Positions 36,001 through 47,258 of a stretch of 64,000 nucleotides of DNA are shown here, piece after piece. The number at the start of each line of letters is the position of its first letter. The stretch's first letter is position 1. The stretch is taken from contig JAIQDT010001140.1 in assembly GCA_021521415.1 (NCBI GenBank), positions 496,001 through 560,000 of the forward strand, written 5' to 3'. The position numbers were made by a program, and so were the translations under genes. Source of the DNA: Bidens hawaiensis (taxonomy: Eukaryota; Streptophyta; Magnoliopsida; Asterales; Asteraceae). Under the pieces are notes generated by a model. It was not told where the DNA came from and did not search any database. It saw only the letters and a list, made by a program, of their open reading frames with translations.

Positions 36001-39000
36001 GGCATAATTATGGATCCGATTATTTCTTAGGGTAATAAAATATTGTATGGCAGTCTCCTAGACCGAATTTATGCTCCGATTCAGTGTTTCGACCAATCCT
36101 CAGTTTTTCCTTCGGCTCGTGTAATAACCCCTTTGGCAAAACGACCAAAATTTCGAACGGGCCACGAGGTGGCGTGAGGGCATAATTATTGATCCGATTC
36201 TTTCTTATGGTTATAAAATATTGTATGGTAGTCTCCTAGACTGAATTTATGATCCGATTCAGTGGTTCAACCCATCCTCAGTTTTTCCTCCGGCTCGTGT
36301 GCTACACCCCCTTTGGCAATAAAACCAAAATTTCGAACGTGCCACGATGTGGCGTCAAGGCATAATTATAGATCTGATTCTTTATTATGGTCATAAAATA
36401 TTGTGTGGTAGTTTCCTAGACCGAATTTATGATCTGATTCAGTGGTTCGACCCGTCCTTAGTTTTTCTCCGGCTCGTGTCTCCTTTGGCAATACAACAAA
36501 AATTTCGAACGGGCCACGGGATGGTGTGAGGTCATAATTATTGATCCGATCATTTCTTATGGTCATAAAATAATGTATGGCAGTCTCTTACTCCGAATTT
36601 ATGATCCGATTCAGTGGTTCGACCCATCCTCAGTTTTTCCTCCGACTCGTGTACTACCCCTTTGGCAATACGACTAAAATTTCGAACGGGCCACGGGGTG
36701 GCTTGAGGTAATAATTATTGATCCGATTTTTTTTATGGTCATAAAAAATTGTATGGCAGTCTCCTAGACCGAATTTATGATTCGATTCAGTGGTTCGACT
36801 TATCCTCAGTTTTTCCTCTGACTCGTGTACTACCCCTTTATCAATACGACTAAATTTTCGAAAGAGCCACGGGGTGGCGTGAGGTCATAATTATTGATCC
36901 GATTCTTTCTTAGGGTCATAAAATATTGTATGGTAGTATTCTAGACCAAATTTATGATCCGATTCAGTGGTTCGACCCATCCTCAGTTTTTTCTCCTGCT
37001 CGTGTACACCCTTTTTGGCAACACAACCAAAATTTTGAAAGGGCCACGGGGTGGCGTGAGGTTATAATTATTGATCCTATTCATTCGAATGGTCATAATA
37101 TATTGTATTGTTATCTACTAGACCGAATTATGATCCGATTCATTGGTTTGACCCATCCTCGGTTTTTCCCCCGGCTCGGGTACTACCCCGTTTGGCAATA
37201 CGACCAAAATTTCGAACGGGCCATGGGGTGGCGTGCGGGCATAATTATGGATCCGATTATTTCTTAGGGTAATAAAATATTGTATGGCAGTCTCCTAGAC
37301 CGAATTTATGCTCCGATTCAGTGGTTCGACCAATCCTCAGTTTTTCCTTCGGCTCGTGTAATAACCCCTTTGGCAAAATGACCAAAATTTCGAACGAGCC
37401 ACGAGGTGGCGTGAGGGCATAATTATTGATCCGATTCTTTCTTATGGTTATAAAATATTGTATGGTAGTCTCCTAGACCGAATTTATGATCCGATTCAGT
37501 GGTTCAACCCATCCTCAGTTTTTCCTCCGGCTCGTGTGCTACACCCCCTTTGGCAATAAAACCAAAATTTCGAACGTGCCACGATGTGGCGTCAGGGCAT
37601 AATTATAGATCTGATTCTTTATTATGGTCATAAAATATTGTGTGGTAGTCTCCTAGACCGAATTTATGATCTGATTCAGTGGTTCGACCCGTCCTTAGTT
37701 TTTCTCCGGCTCGTGTCTCCTTTGGCAATACGACAAAAATTTCGAACGGGCCACGGGATGGTGTGAGGTCATAATTATTGATCCGATCATTTCTTATGGT
37801 CATTAAATAATGTATGGCAGTCTCTTACTCCGAATTTATGATCCGATTCAGTGGTTAGACCCATCCTCAGTTTTTCCTCCGACTCGTGTACTACCCCTTT
37901 GGCAATACGACTAAAATTTCGAACGGGCCACAGGGTGGCTTGAGGTAATAATTATTGATCCGATTTTTTTTATGGTCATAAAAAATTGTATGGCAGTCTC
38001 CTAGACCGAATTTATGATCCGATTCAGTGGTTCGACCTATCCTCGGTTTTTCCTCTGACTCGTGTACTACCCTTTTATCAATACGACTAAAATTTCGAAA
38101 GAGCCACGGGGTGGCGTGAGGTCATAATTATTGATCCGATTCTTTCTTAGGGTCATAAAATATTGTATGGTAGTATTCTAGACCGAATTTATGATCCGAT
38201 TCAGTGGTTCGACCCATCCTCAGTTTTTTCTCCTGCTCGTGTACACCCTTTTTGGCAACACCACCAAAATTTTGAAAGGGCCACGGGGTGGCGTGAGGTT
38301 ATAATTATTGATCCGATTCATTCGAATGGTCATAATATATTGTATTGTTATCTACTAGACCGAATTATGATCCGATTCATTGGTTTGACCCATCCTCGGT
38401 ATTTCCTCCGGCTCGGGCACTACCCCGTTTGGCAATACGACCAAAATTTCGAACGGGCCATGGGGTGGCGTGCGGGCATAATTATGGATCCGATTATTTC
38501 TTAGGGTAATAAAATATTGTATGGCAGTCTCCTAGACCGAATTTATGCTCCGATTCAGTGATTCGACCAATCCTCAGTTTTTCCTTCGGCTCGTGTAATA
38601 ACCCCTTTGGCAAAACGACCAAAATTTCGAACGGGCCACGAGGTGGCGTGAGGGCATAATTATTGATCCGAATCTTTCTTATGGTTATAAATATTGTATG
38701 GTAGTCCCCTAGACCGAATTTATGATCCGATTCAGTGGTTCAACCCATCCTCAGTTTTTCCTCCGGCTCGTGTGCTACACCCCCTTTGGCAATAAAACCA
38801 AAATTTCGAACGTGCCACGATGTGGCGTCAGGGCATAATTATAGATCTGATTCTTTATTATGGTCATAAAATATTGTGTGGTAGTCTCCTAGACCGAATT
38901 TATGATCTGATTCAGTGGTTCGACCCGTCCTTAGTTTTTCTCCGGCTCGTGTCTCCTTTGGCAATACGACAAAAATTTCGAACGGGCCACGGGATGGTGT

Positions 39001-41596
39001 GAGGTCATAATTATTGATCCGATCATTTCTTATGGTCATAAAATAATGTATGGCAGTCTCTTACTCCGAATTTATGATCCGATTCAGTGGTTCGACCCAT
39101 CCTCAGTTTTTCCTCCGACTCGTGTACTACCCCTTTGGCAATACGACTAAAATTTCGAACGGGCCACGGGGTGGCTTGAGGTAATAATTATTGATCCGAT
39201 TTTTTTTATGGTCATAAAAAATTGTATGGCAGTCTCCTAGACCGAATTTATGATCCGATTCAGTGGTTCGACCTATCCTCGGTTTTTCCTCTGACTCGTG
39301 TACTACCCTTTTATCAATACGACTAAAATTTCGAAAGAGCCACGGGGTGGCGTGAGGTCATAATTATTGATCCGATTCTTTCTTAGGGTCATAAAATATT
39401 GTATGGTAGTATTCTAGACCGAATTTATGATCCGATTCAGTGGTTCGACCCATCCTCAGTTTTTTCTCCTGCTCGTGTACACCCTTTTTGGCAACACCAC
39501 CAAAATTTTGAAAGGGCCACGGGGTGGCGTGAGGTTATAATTATTGATCCGATTCATTCGAATGGTCATAATATATTGTATTGTTATCTACTAGACCGAA
39601 TTATGATCCGATTCATTGGTTTGACCCATCCTCGGTATTTCCTCCGGCTCGGGCACTACCCCGTTTGGCAATACGACCAAAATTTCGAACGGGCCATGGG
39701 GTGGCGTGCGGGCATAATTATGGATCCGATTATTTCTTTGGGTAATAAAATATTGTATGGCAGTCTCCTAGACCGAATTTATGCTCCGATTCAGTGGTTC
39801 GACCAATCCTCAGTTTTTCCTTCGGCTCGTGTAATAACCCCTTTGGCAAAACGACCAAAATTTCGAACGGGCCACGAGGTGGCGTGAGGGCATAAATATT
39901 GATACAATTCTTTCTTATGGTTATAAAATATTGTGTGGTAGTCTCCTAGACCGAATTTATGATCCGATTCAGTGGTTCAACCCATCCTCAGTTTTTCCTC
40001 CGGCTCATGTGCTACACCCCCTTTGGCAATAAAACCAAAATTTCGAACGTGCCACGATGTGGCGTCAGGGCAAAATTATAGATCTGATTCTTTATTATGG
40101 TCATAAAATATTGTGTGGTAGTCTCCTAGACCGAATTTATGATCTGATTCAGTGGTTCGACCCGTCCTTAGTTTTTCTCCGGCTCGTGTCTCCTTTGGCA
40201 ATACGACAAAAATTTCGAACGGGCCACGGGATGGTGTGAGGTCATAATTATTGATCCGATCATTTCTTATGGTCATAAAATAATGTATGGCAGTCTCTTA
40301 CTCCGAATTTATGATCCGATTCAGTGGTTCGACCCATCCTCAGTTTTTCCTCCGACTCGTGTACTACCCCTTTGGCAATACGACTAAAATTTCGAACGGG
40401 CCACGGGGTGGCTTGAGGTAATAATTATTGATCCGATTTTTTTTATGGTCATAAAAAATTGTATGGCAGTCTCCAAGACCGAATTTATGATCCGATTCAG
40501 TGGTTCGACCTATCCTCAGTTTTTCCTCTGACTCGTGTACTACCCTTTTATCAATACGACTAAAATTTCGAAAGCCACGGGTTGGCGTGAGGTCATAATT
40601 ATTGATCCGATTCTTTCTTAGGGTCATAAAATATTTTATGGTAATATTCTAGGCCAAATTTATGATCCGATTCAGTGGTTCGACCCATCCTCAGTTTTTT
40701 CTCCTGCTCGTGTACACCCTTTTTGGCAACACGACCAAAATTTTGAAAGGGCCACGGGGTGGCGTGAGGTTATAATTATTGATCCGATTCATTCGAATGG
40801 TCATAATATATTGTATTGTTATCTACTAGACCGAATTATGATCCGATTCATTGGTTTGACCCATCCTTGGTTTTTCCTCCGGCTCGGGTACTACCCCGTT
40901 TGGCAATACGACCAAAATTTCGAACGGGCCATGGGGTGGCGTGCGGGCATAATTATGGATCCGATTATTTCTTAGGGTAATAAAATATTGTATGGCAGTC
41001 TCCTAGACCGAATTTATGCTCCGATTCAGTGATTCGACCAATCCTCAGTTTTTCCTTCGGCTCGTGTAATAACCCCTTTGGCAAAACGACCAAAATTTCG
41101 AACGGGCCACGAGGTGGCGTGAGGGCATAATTATTGATCCGAATCTTTCTTATGGTTATAAATATTGTATGGTAGTCCCCTAGACCGAATTTATGATCCG
41201 ATTCAGTGGTTCAACCCATCCTCAGTTTTTCCTCCGGCTCGTGTGCTACACCCCCTTTGGCAATAAAACCAAAATTTCGAACGTGCCACGATGTGGCGTC
41301 AAGGCATAATTATAGATCTGATTCTTTATTATGGTCATAAAATATTGTGTGGTAGTCTCCTAGACCGAATTTATGATCTGATTCAGTGGTTCGACCCGTC
41401 CTTAGTTTTTCTCCGGCTCGTGTCTCCTTTGGCAAAACGACAAAAATTTCGAACGGGCCACGGGATGGTGTGAGGTCATAATTATTGATCCGATCATTTC
41501 TTATGGTCATAAAATAATGTATGGCAGTCTCTTACTCCGAATTTATGATTCGATTCAGTGGTTCGACCCATCCTCAGTTTTTCCTCCGACTCGTGT
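30088..41596. repeat. 177-bp satellite, third segment
   Basis: Continues the array broken by Copia-2. 30088-30742 completes the 12-monomer arrangement begun near 15950. From 30743 on, the array is organised as the 7-monomer higher-order repeat. It ends where the zinc-knuckle element inserted after GACTCGTGT. Confidence 0.96.
30743..41596. repeat. 7-monomer higher-order repeat (HOR), left part
   Basis: Units of 1,236-1,237 bp begin at about 30743, 31979, 33216, 34453, 35689, 36926, 38163, 39399 and 40636 (the last is truncated by the insertion). Monomer labels: 1 GGTAGTATTCTAG with CTCCTGCTCGTG; 2 CATTGGTTTGACC with GGGCCATGGGG; 3 TATGCTCCGATT with CCTTCGGCTCG; 4 GTGCTACACCCCC; 5 CTCGTGTCTCCTTTGG; 6 CTCCGACTCGTG with GGCTTGAGG; 7 CCTTTTATCAATACG. 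Adjacent monomers are clearly diverged, while the same monomer in successive units is almost identical. The first unit (30743) is more diverged. Open frames of 60, 66 and 113 codons recur in every unit merely because the array is homogenised. Confidence 0.95.
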
Positions 41597-42078
41597 TGTA
41601 AGGCCCCGAACCCGGTGACCCTACTTTAGCGTCGGATTTACTCATAAACACAGTTCTAAATATCAGAGTTAATTAAAAACTTTACGCGGAATATAAAACT
41701 TTCATAAAACATTACATATCAATTCATAATCATGTCTTAAAACATTCCTCTTGTCTTTCAAAATCAAAACATAACTTATAAAAGCATATCAGATCTTCAG
41801 ATGCCAGGCTTTAGTCTTCTGCCATGTGTCCTCCACTCAAGCCAGCTGTCTCATCCTACTCACCTGCGTGCATACTAAAAGTCAGCTACGCTGAGTGAGT
41901 TCTAGTTAATCATACAATACCATACAATACCTTATTACATACATACGTACTTAACCTCATAACTTTCTTTCATACACACATAAGTACTCATGCCTTCATT
42001 CTTACTTACATACTTTCTTTCTTACTTACATACTTTCTTTACATTCATAATCATACGTTTTAAAGAGCCTTTCGCCCT

Positions 42079-42432
42079 ATAACCTCACAGATATTATAAG
42101 GGTCTGGTCCCTAACATCACAGATATTATAAGGGTCTGGTCCCTATCCTCACAGATATTGTAAGGGTCTGGTCCCTAACATCACAGATATTATAAGGGTC
42201 TGGTCCCTAACATCACAGATATTATAAGGGTCTGGTCCCTAACATCACAGATATTATAAGGGTCTGGTCCCTAACATCACAGATATTATAAGGGTCTGGT
42301 CCCTAACATCACAGATATTATAAGGGTCTGGTCCCTAACATCACAGATATTATAAGGGTCTGGTCCCTAACATCACAGATATTATTAGGGTCTGGTCCCT
42401 AACATCACAGATATTATTAGGGTCTGGTCCCT
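42079..42432. repeat. 32-bp tandem array, 11 copies (3' LTR)
   Basis: A unit containing ACATCACAGATATTATAAGG and GTCTGGTCCCT is repeated 11 times with few changes (TATTGTAAGG in copy 3, TATTAGG in copies 10-11). Same-number array in the other LTR at 46737-47090. No spacers, so not a CRISPR. Confidence 0.93.
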
Positions 42433-42600
42433 TGTTTTCGAATATTAGTAGGGTTCGATTCCCTCTTCGTTACCATACAACCATACATCATACCTCGAGT
42501 ATTATTAGGGCTCGGTACCCTTTTCGTAACCATACAACCATACAACCGTCATTTCCTTCCTTTATTAACTTTATTACGTTCATACACATAAACATACATA

Positions 42601-43055
42601 TCATACTTGCCATATTTATAACGTTACAACCTGACAGTACGTGCAATATCCGAAGATCGTTCACGTACCATCAAGCAATCGTTCATACATATCATACTTA
42701 CCATATTTATAACGTTACAACCTGACAGTACGTGCAATATCCGAAGATCGTTCACGTACCATCAAGCAATCATTCATACATAACATACTTACCATATTTA
42801 TAACGTTACAACCTGACAGTACGTGCAATATCCGAAGATCGTTCACGTACCATCAAGCAATCATTCATACATAACATACTTACCATATTTATAACGTTAC
42901 AACCTGACAGTACGTGCAATATCCGAAGATCGTTCACGTACCATCAAGCAATCATTCATACATAACATACTTACCATATTTATAACGTTACAACCTGACA
43001 GTACGTGCAATATCCGAAGATCGTTCACGTACCATCAAGCAATCATTCATACATA
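42601..43055. repeat. 91-bp tandem array, 5 copies (3' LTR)
   Basis: CTGACAGTACGTGCAATATC recurs at 42631, 42722, 42813, 42904 and 42995, exactly 91 bp apart. Counterpart at 47259-47713. Confidence 0.93.
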
Positions 43056-43332
43056 TCACATATATCACATATGGCATACACTTATCACTTAGGATAAATG
43101 TATTAACAACACATCAAGTATGCACACAGCCCCGAAAACATAACAAGGAATGGGGCTAGAAACTCACCTGAATTCTGCTTCTTTCTCTGGTAGCTGTAAA
43201 TCCCCTCTTTAACTGAGCTCGGCTAACTGTACAAGTTACACGTATCAATACTCGCCTGACCTAATCTGGTGGCCTAGTATTAGCTTACTTTAACTTATCG
43301 CTTTATAATTTATTTTCCAATCAAACTTGGCT

Positions 43333-43740
43333 TTAGGCGAAGTTAACCCTTCGGGCGAACTTAGCTTCAGGCGAAGTTAAACCTTAGGCGAACTTGGCTT
43401 CAGGCGAAGTTAAACCTTAGGCGAACTTGGCTTCAGGCGAAGTTAAACCTTAGGCGAACTTGGCTTCAGGCGAAGTTAAACCTTAGGCGAACTTGGCTTC
43501 AGGCGAAGTTATCCTTAGGCGAACTTGGCTTCAGGCGAAGTTAAACCTTAGGCGAACTTGGCTTCAGGCGAAGTTATCCTTAGGCGAACTTAGCTTCAGG
43601 CGAAGTTATCCTTAGGCGAACTTGGCCGTAGGCGAAGTTATCCTTAGGCGAACTTGGCCGTAGGCGAAGTTACGCTTGAAGGCGAAGTTACGCTTGAAGG
43701 CGAAGTTCATCAAGCGAACTTAATCTTGCAGGCGAAGTTG
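43333..43740. repeat. GCGAAGTT/GCGAACTT alternating array (3' LTR)
   Basis: A unit of about 33 bp alternates AGGCGAAGTT and AGGCGAACTT. I count about 14 GCGAAGTT and 11 GCGAACTT octamers, almost all in one orientation. It is the same octamer as in the Copia elements. Counterpart at 47991-48398. Confidence 0.9.
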
Positions 43741-44296
43741 TCGCGCTGCAGATCTGTTTGCCCATAACTCCTTCGTTTCTTAGCCAAATAACTCGATTTT
43801 GGTACCCACGGAATCGTATGATCGGCGCCTACAAACCCTAACCATCAAATCGGCCTAAAATCGACGTTTTAGGGGTCCGATTTGGGCAGTTTGGTTTCGG
43901 GTCCGGTTTAACCCATCCAATCCTAACCATTTTCAGTAATATTAGCTTTGTTGGATATGTTCTTACCTTACCAACGCAGATCTATCAACAAAACCTCGGG
44001 TCTCGGCTCCGAATCTTGATCGGTTAGGATGTGTGTGTTTTGAGGGTGTAAGGAGTGTGTGTTAGGGAGTTTGGTGAGAAATGAGATATTTTGGGATTTT
44101 GGGGGTATTTATATCCCTGAAATCCCATTCTCATTTAACCTATCTCAATTAACCCAAGTCCATAACCCACTTCCATCACCCGACACTAGCCCGACCCATA
44201 CCAACTCCTATTCTTTTATTTATTTCCTGATAACCCGAGTAAACTTCCCATCTATTAATAAGTAATATAATTAATAAAATTTCGGGATGTTACAAG

Positions 44297-44308
44297 TCTT
44301 CCCTCCTT
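44297..44308 (-). other. Polypurine tract of the zinc-knuckle element
   Basis: AAGGAGGGAAGA on the minus strand, two bases before the 3' LTR. Confidence 0.8.
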
Positions 44309-44739
44309 AAAGAGGTTTCGTCCCCGAAACCTAACTTATTCCCTATGAAAGGAAAACTTCTTATATTTACACGCTTTATCGAATCGCCTTCGCTTTCTGA
44401 GTTATCCTTCTTACTTCTGACTTTACAGTCATCGAATAGTGGTCATGCGTTTTAGCTATTTAAGGTAGCTTGTCCATGAGACCCTCGATGTACCACAACT
44501 CATCTCATACCTCCAAGGGCTTTGATTAGTACTTTTAACACTATTGTCTAAAACAACCTTTCATCACAACATAATAATCATTCATAACCAAACTCAATAT
44601 ATATATTACACGTTACTGATAACCATAAGTTTTAAACCTTAACACACAACAAGTCCTTAAGCAAAAGCAACTTAATAACACCATTGCATAAGCAATTATT
44701 CCTTCATCAAGCGTCCCTCTCTGCAGTTTCCCCAAGTCT
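44309..44739 (-). other. 3' untranslated internal region
   Basis: About 430 bp between the zinc-knuckle gene and the polypurine tract, AT-rich. No protease, RT or integrase remnant is recognisable in any frame. Confidence 0.6.
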
Positions 44740-45852
44740 TCACCCTTTCGCACCTTCCGCCCCTGATTCCTTGCAATCCCTAGCCATGTGGTCAGCTTTT
44801 CCGCAATTGAAGCACTTTGGACGATCAGGGCATTCTCGAGAATAATGCTCACTCTTTCCACACCGATAGCACCTGTCTATCCCAGTCTTACATTCTCCCT
44901 GGTGCACTCGCCCACATGTCTTACACGCATCCTTGTTCCCAACCTTGGCCTTCCTCTCATCAGTTGTTGTCACCATCTCGCCAGACCGCTTAGCAGAGGT
45001 AGCCCATTTCTTCTCCTTCTTTTCTCCTTCATGTCCTTCCTTTGGCTTCTTGCAATCCCTTGCTAGGTGCCCACGTCCTCCACAGTTGTGACACCTATGG
45101 TAATCATCACATTCCCCAGAGGAATGTCCTGCTCTTCCACACCTGTAGCAAACACCTAATCCCTTTCTGCACTCTCCGGGGTGTCTCTTCCCACATTTTT
45201 CACAAGCAGTGAACCCCTCTTGCCTTGCCTTCTTTTTGCGTGGATCCACCTCATCGGCTTCCTCTGGTTCTGGAGTTGGGTTCTTTTTCTTCTTTTCCCC
45301 CACCGTTCTTGCTCCCCCACAATCCCTAGCTAAGTGACCCGACTTACCACACTTATAACATTTCTGGTCCTCGGTGCAATCACGAGTTATGTGCCCCTTC
45401 TTCCCACATCGGTAGCACTGATTTGGACCAGCCTTGCATTCTCCTAGGTGCATCTTCCCGCACACTTTGCATGTTTCCCTTCCCGCGACCTTTAGTATCT
45501 TCTTCCCCGCATACTCCACGTCATCTACAGATCCTTTGGTTCCTTTCGCTCCTCCCTTATAATCATCACCCTTCTTTCCGTCTCCTCCTGCCTTCTCAGT
45601 GGCCCTTGCATGGTTTTCGGCAGACTTGTCAGTACGAAATTTCTTCTCTGCAGCAGCTACAGCGTAAGAAATGGCAAATTGAGTAACAGGATCCAGCTGA
45701 TACCCTTCATTGCTGCTTGGTCCTTGCAAAGTTTCACTTTTATCCTTTTTCGTGGTAGTAACTAGTTCTTCAGAAGGTTCTCGGACAACGCGTATTCCAA
45801 GAGGACGTCCAGTGTGACCTCCCTTACCAACAAACCTTTTTGCTCCAGCCAT
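44740..45852 (-). CDS. Triplicated CCHC zinc-knuckle (nucleocapsid-like) protein
   Basis: 370 residues from ATG 45852 (MAGAKRFVGKGG), all open. An in-frame ATG at 45885 exists, but a pyrimidine tract plus CCCTTAG splice-acceptor-like site lies between them, so I prefer 45852. Residues 1-125 are basic and low in complexity, with no recognisable capsid domain. Then three modules of about 90 residues, each with one short knuckle C-X2-C-X3-H-X3-C and two classical C-X2-C-X4-H-X4-C knuckles: residues 128-139/146-159/165-178, 217-228/235-248/254-267 and 310-321/328-341/347-360, nine knuckles in all, e.g. CKVCGKMHLGEC, CYRCGKKGHITRDC, CYKCGKSGHLARDC. Lys/Glu-rich linkers join the modules. The short-plus-classical pairing resembles Ty3/gypsy Gag nucleocapsids (from memory). 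Likely RNA-binding or chaperone role (inference). A host CNBP-like protein captured by the element is an alternative. Confidence 0.85.
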   Translation of the reverse strand: MAGAKRFVGKGGHTGRPLGIRVVREPSEELVTTTKKDKSETLQGPSSNEGYQLDPVTQFAISYAVAAAEKKFRTDKSAENHARATEKAGGDGKKGDDYKGGAKGTKGSVDDVEYAGKKILKVAGRETCKVCGKMHLGECKAGPNQCYRCGKKGHITRDCTEDQKCYKCGKSGHLARDCGGARTVGEKKKKNPTPEPEEADEVDPRKKKARQEGFTACEKCGKRHPGECRKGLGVCYRCGRAGHSSGECDDYHRCHNCGGRGHLARDCKKPKEGHEGEKKEKKWATSAKRSGEMVTTTDERKAKVGNKDACKTCGRVHQGECKTGIDRCYRCGKSEHYSRECPDRPKCFNCGKADHMARDCKESGAEGAKG

Positions 45853-46239
45853 TAGTATTCTAAGGGAAAACACAAACATCATCACTCAAGGAACTATCTA
45901 GTACAAGGATAGCAAGGCTAACAGGTAATAACAGTGGCCAGCTGTGACTAGCTGATCACATTGCTTTCCGTGTCCTATACACTTCCCTTTATGAGTCTAT
46001 TTGTGCTGGTTCTACTTAAGCAGTTAGTCAAATCAAACAATCAATTATTCCTATCCCTATCGTTCACATATCCTTTCTTTCTCATTAACATATATCATTT
46101 AATCATACACTTTACCTTTACTGATCTTGCTTGAGCGACACATGGCATTCTTGAACTGGCATCTTCTTTCTTTTCTTACTTAAATCCCGTTCTCTGTTCG
46201 AGTCTAAGCATGTAGGATGCTTAAATCTCTCGAACTTAT
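45853..46239 (-). other. Leader of the zinc-knuckle element
   Basis: About 390 bp between primer site and start codon. It ends, on the minus strand, in GTGTTTTCCCTTAG (AG at 45861-45860), a good splice-acceptor match eight bases before the ATG. The donor was not identified. No octamer cluster here. Confidence 0.5.
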
Positions 46240-46252
46240 GCTCTGATACCAA
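46240..46252 (-). other. Primer-binding site of the zinc-knuckle element
   Basis: TTGGTATCAGAGC on the minus strand, two bases inside the 5' LTR; initiator tRNA-Met type, same as both Copia elements. Confidence 0.88.
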
Positions 46253-46736
46253 CTTGTAAGGCCCCGAACCCGGTGACCCTACTTTAGCGTCGGATTTACT
46301 CATAAACACAGTTCTAAATATCAGAGTTAATTAAAAACTTTACGCGGAATATAAAACTTTCATAAAACATTACATATCAATTCATAATCATGTCTTAAAA
46401 CATTCCTCTTGTCTTTCAAAATCAAAACATAACTTATAAAAGCATATCAGATCTTCAGATGCCAGGCTTTAGTCTTCTGCCATGTGTCCTCCACTCAAGC
46501 CAGCTGTCTCATCCTACTCACCTGCGTGCATACTAAAAGTCAGCTACGCTGAGTGAGTTCTAGTTAATCATACAATACCATACAATACCTTATTACATAC
46601 ATACGTACTTAACCTCATAACTTTCTTTCATACACACATAAGTACTCATGCCTTCATTCTTACTTACATACTTTCTTTCTTACTTACATACTTTCTTTAC
46701 ATTCATAATCATACGTTTTAAAGAGCCTTTCGCCCT

Positions 46737-47090
46737 ATAACCTCACAGATATTATAAGGGTCTGGTCCCTAACATCACAGATATTATAAGGGTCTGGTCC
46801 CTATCCTCACAGATATTGTAAGGGTCTGGTCCCTAACATCACAGATATTATAAGGGTCTGGTCCCTAACATCACAGATATTATAAGGGTCTGGTCCCTAA
46901 CATCACAGATATTATAAGGGTCTGGTCCCTAACATCACAGATATTATAAGGGTCTGGTCCCTAACATCACAGATATTATAAGGGTCTGGTCCCTAACATC
47001 ACAGATATTATAAGGGTCTGGTCCCTAACATCACAGATATTATTAGGGTCTGGTCCCTAACATCACAGATATTATTAGGGTCTGGTCCCT
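46737..47090. repeat. 32-bp tandem array, 11 copies (5' LTR)
   Basis: Same units and variants as 42079-42432. Confidence 0.93.
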
Positions 47091-47258
47091 TGTTTTCGAA
47101 TATTAGTAGGGTTCGATTCCATCTTCGTTACCATACAACCATACATCATACCTCGAGTATTATTAGGGCTCGGTACCCTTTTCGTAACCATACAACCATA
47201 CAACCGTCATTTCCTTCCTTTATTAACTTTATTACGTTCATACACATAAACATACATA

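Larger units (their letters stand above)
41597..44294 (-). repeat. 3' LTR of the zinc-knuckle element
   Basis: 2,698 bp, practically identical to 46255-48952 (one substitution seen, near 42468 versus 47126). About 1.2 kb of it is three unrelated tandem arrays (32 bp, 91 bp and ~33 bp). No coding region; the open frame near 42432-42725 lies across the arrays and is not a gene. Confidence 0.96.

Noticed and set aside
42079..42432. CRISPR-like direct repeats (32 bp x 11)
   Set aside because: Units are contiguous without unique spacers, lie inside a eukaryotic LTR and are duplicated in the second LTR. No cas genes.
42432..42725. Possible 97-codon gene in the LTRs (also 47090-47383)
   Set aside because: It lies across tandem arrays, on the opposite strand to the element, and is duplicated only because the LTR is.
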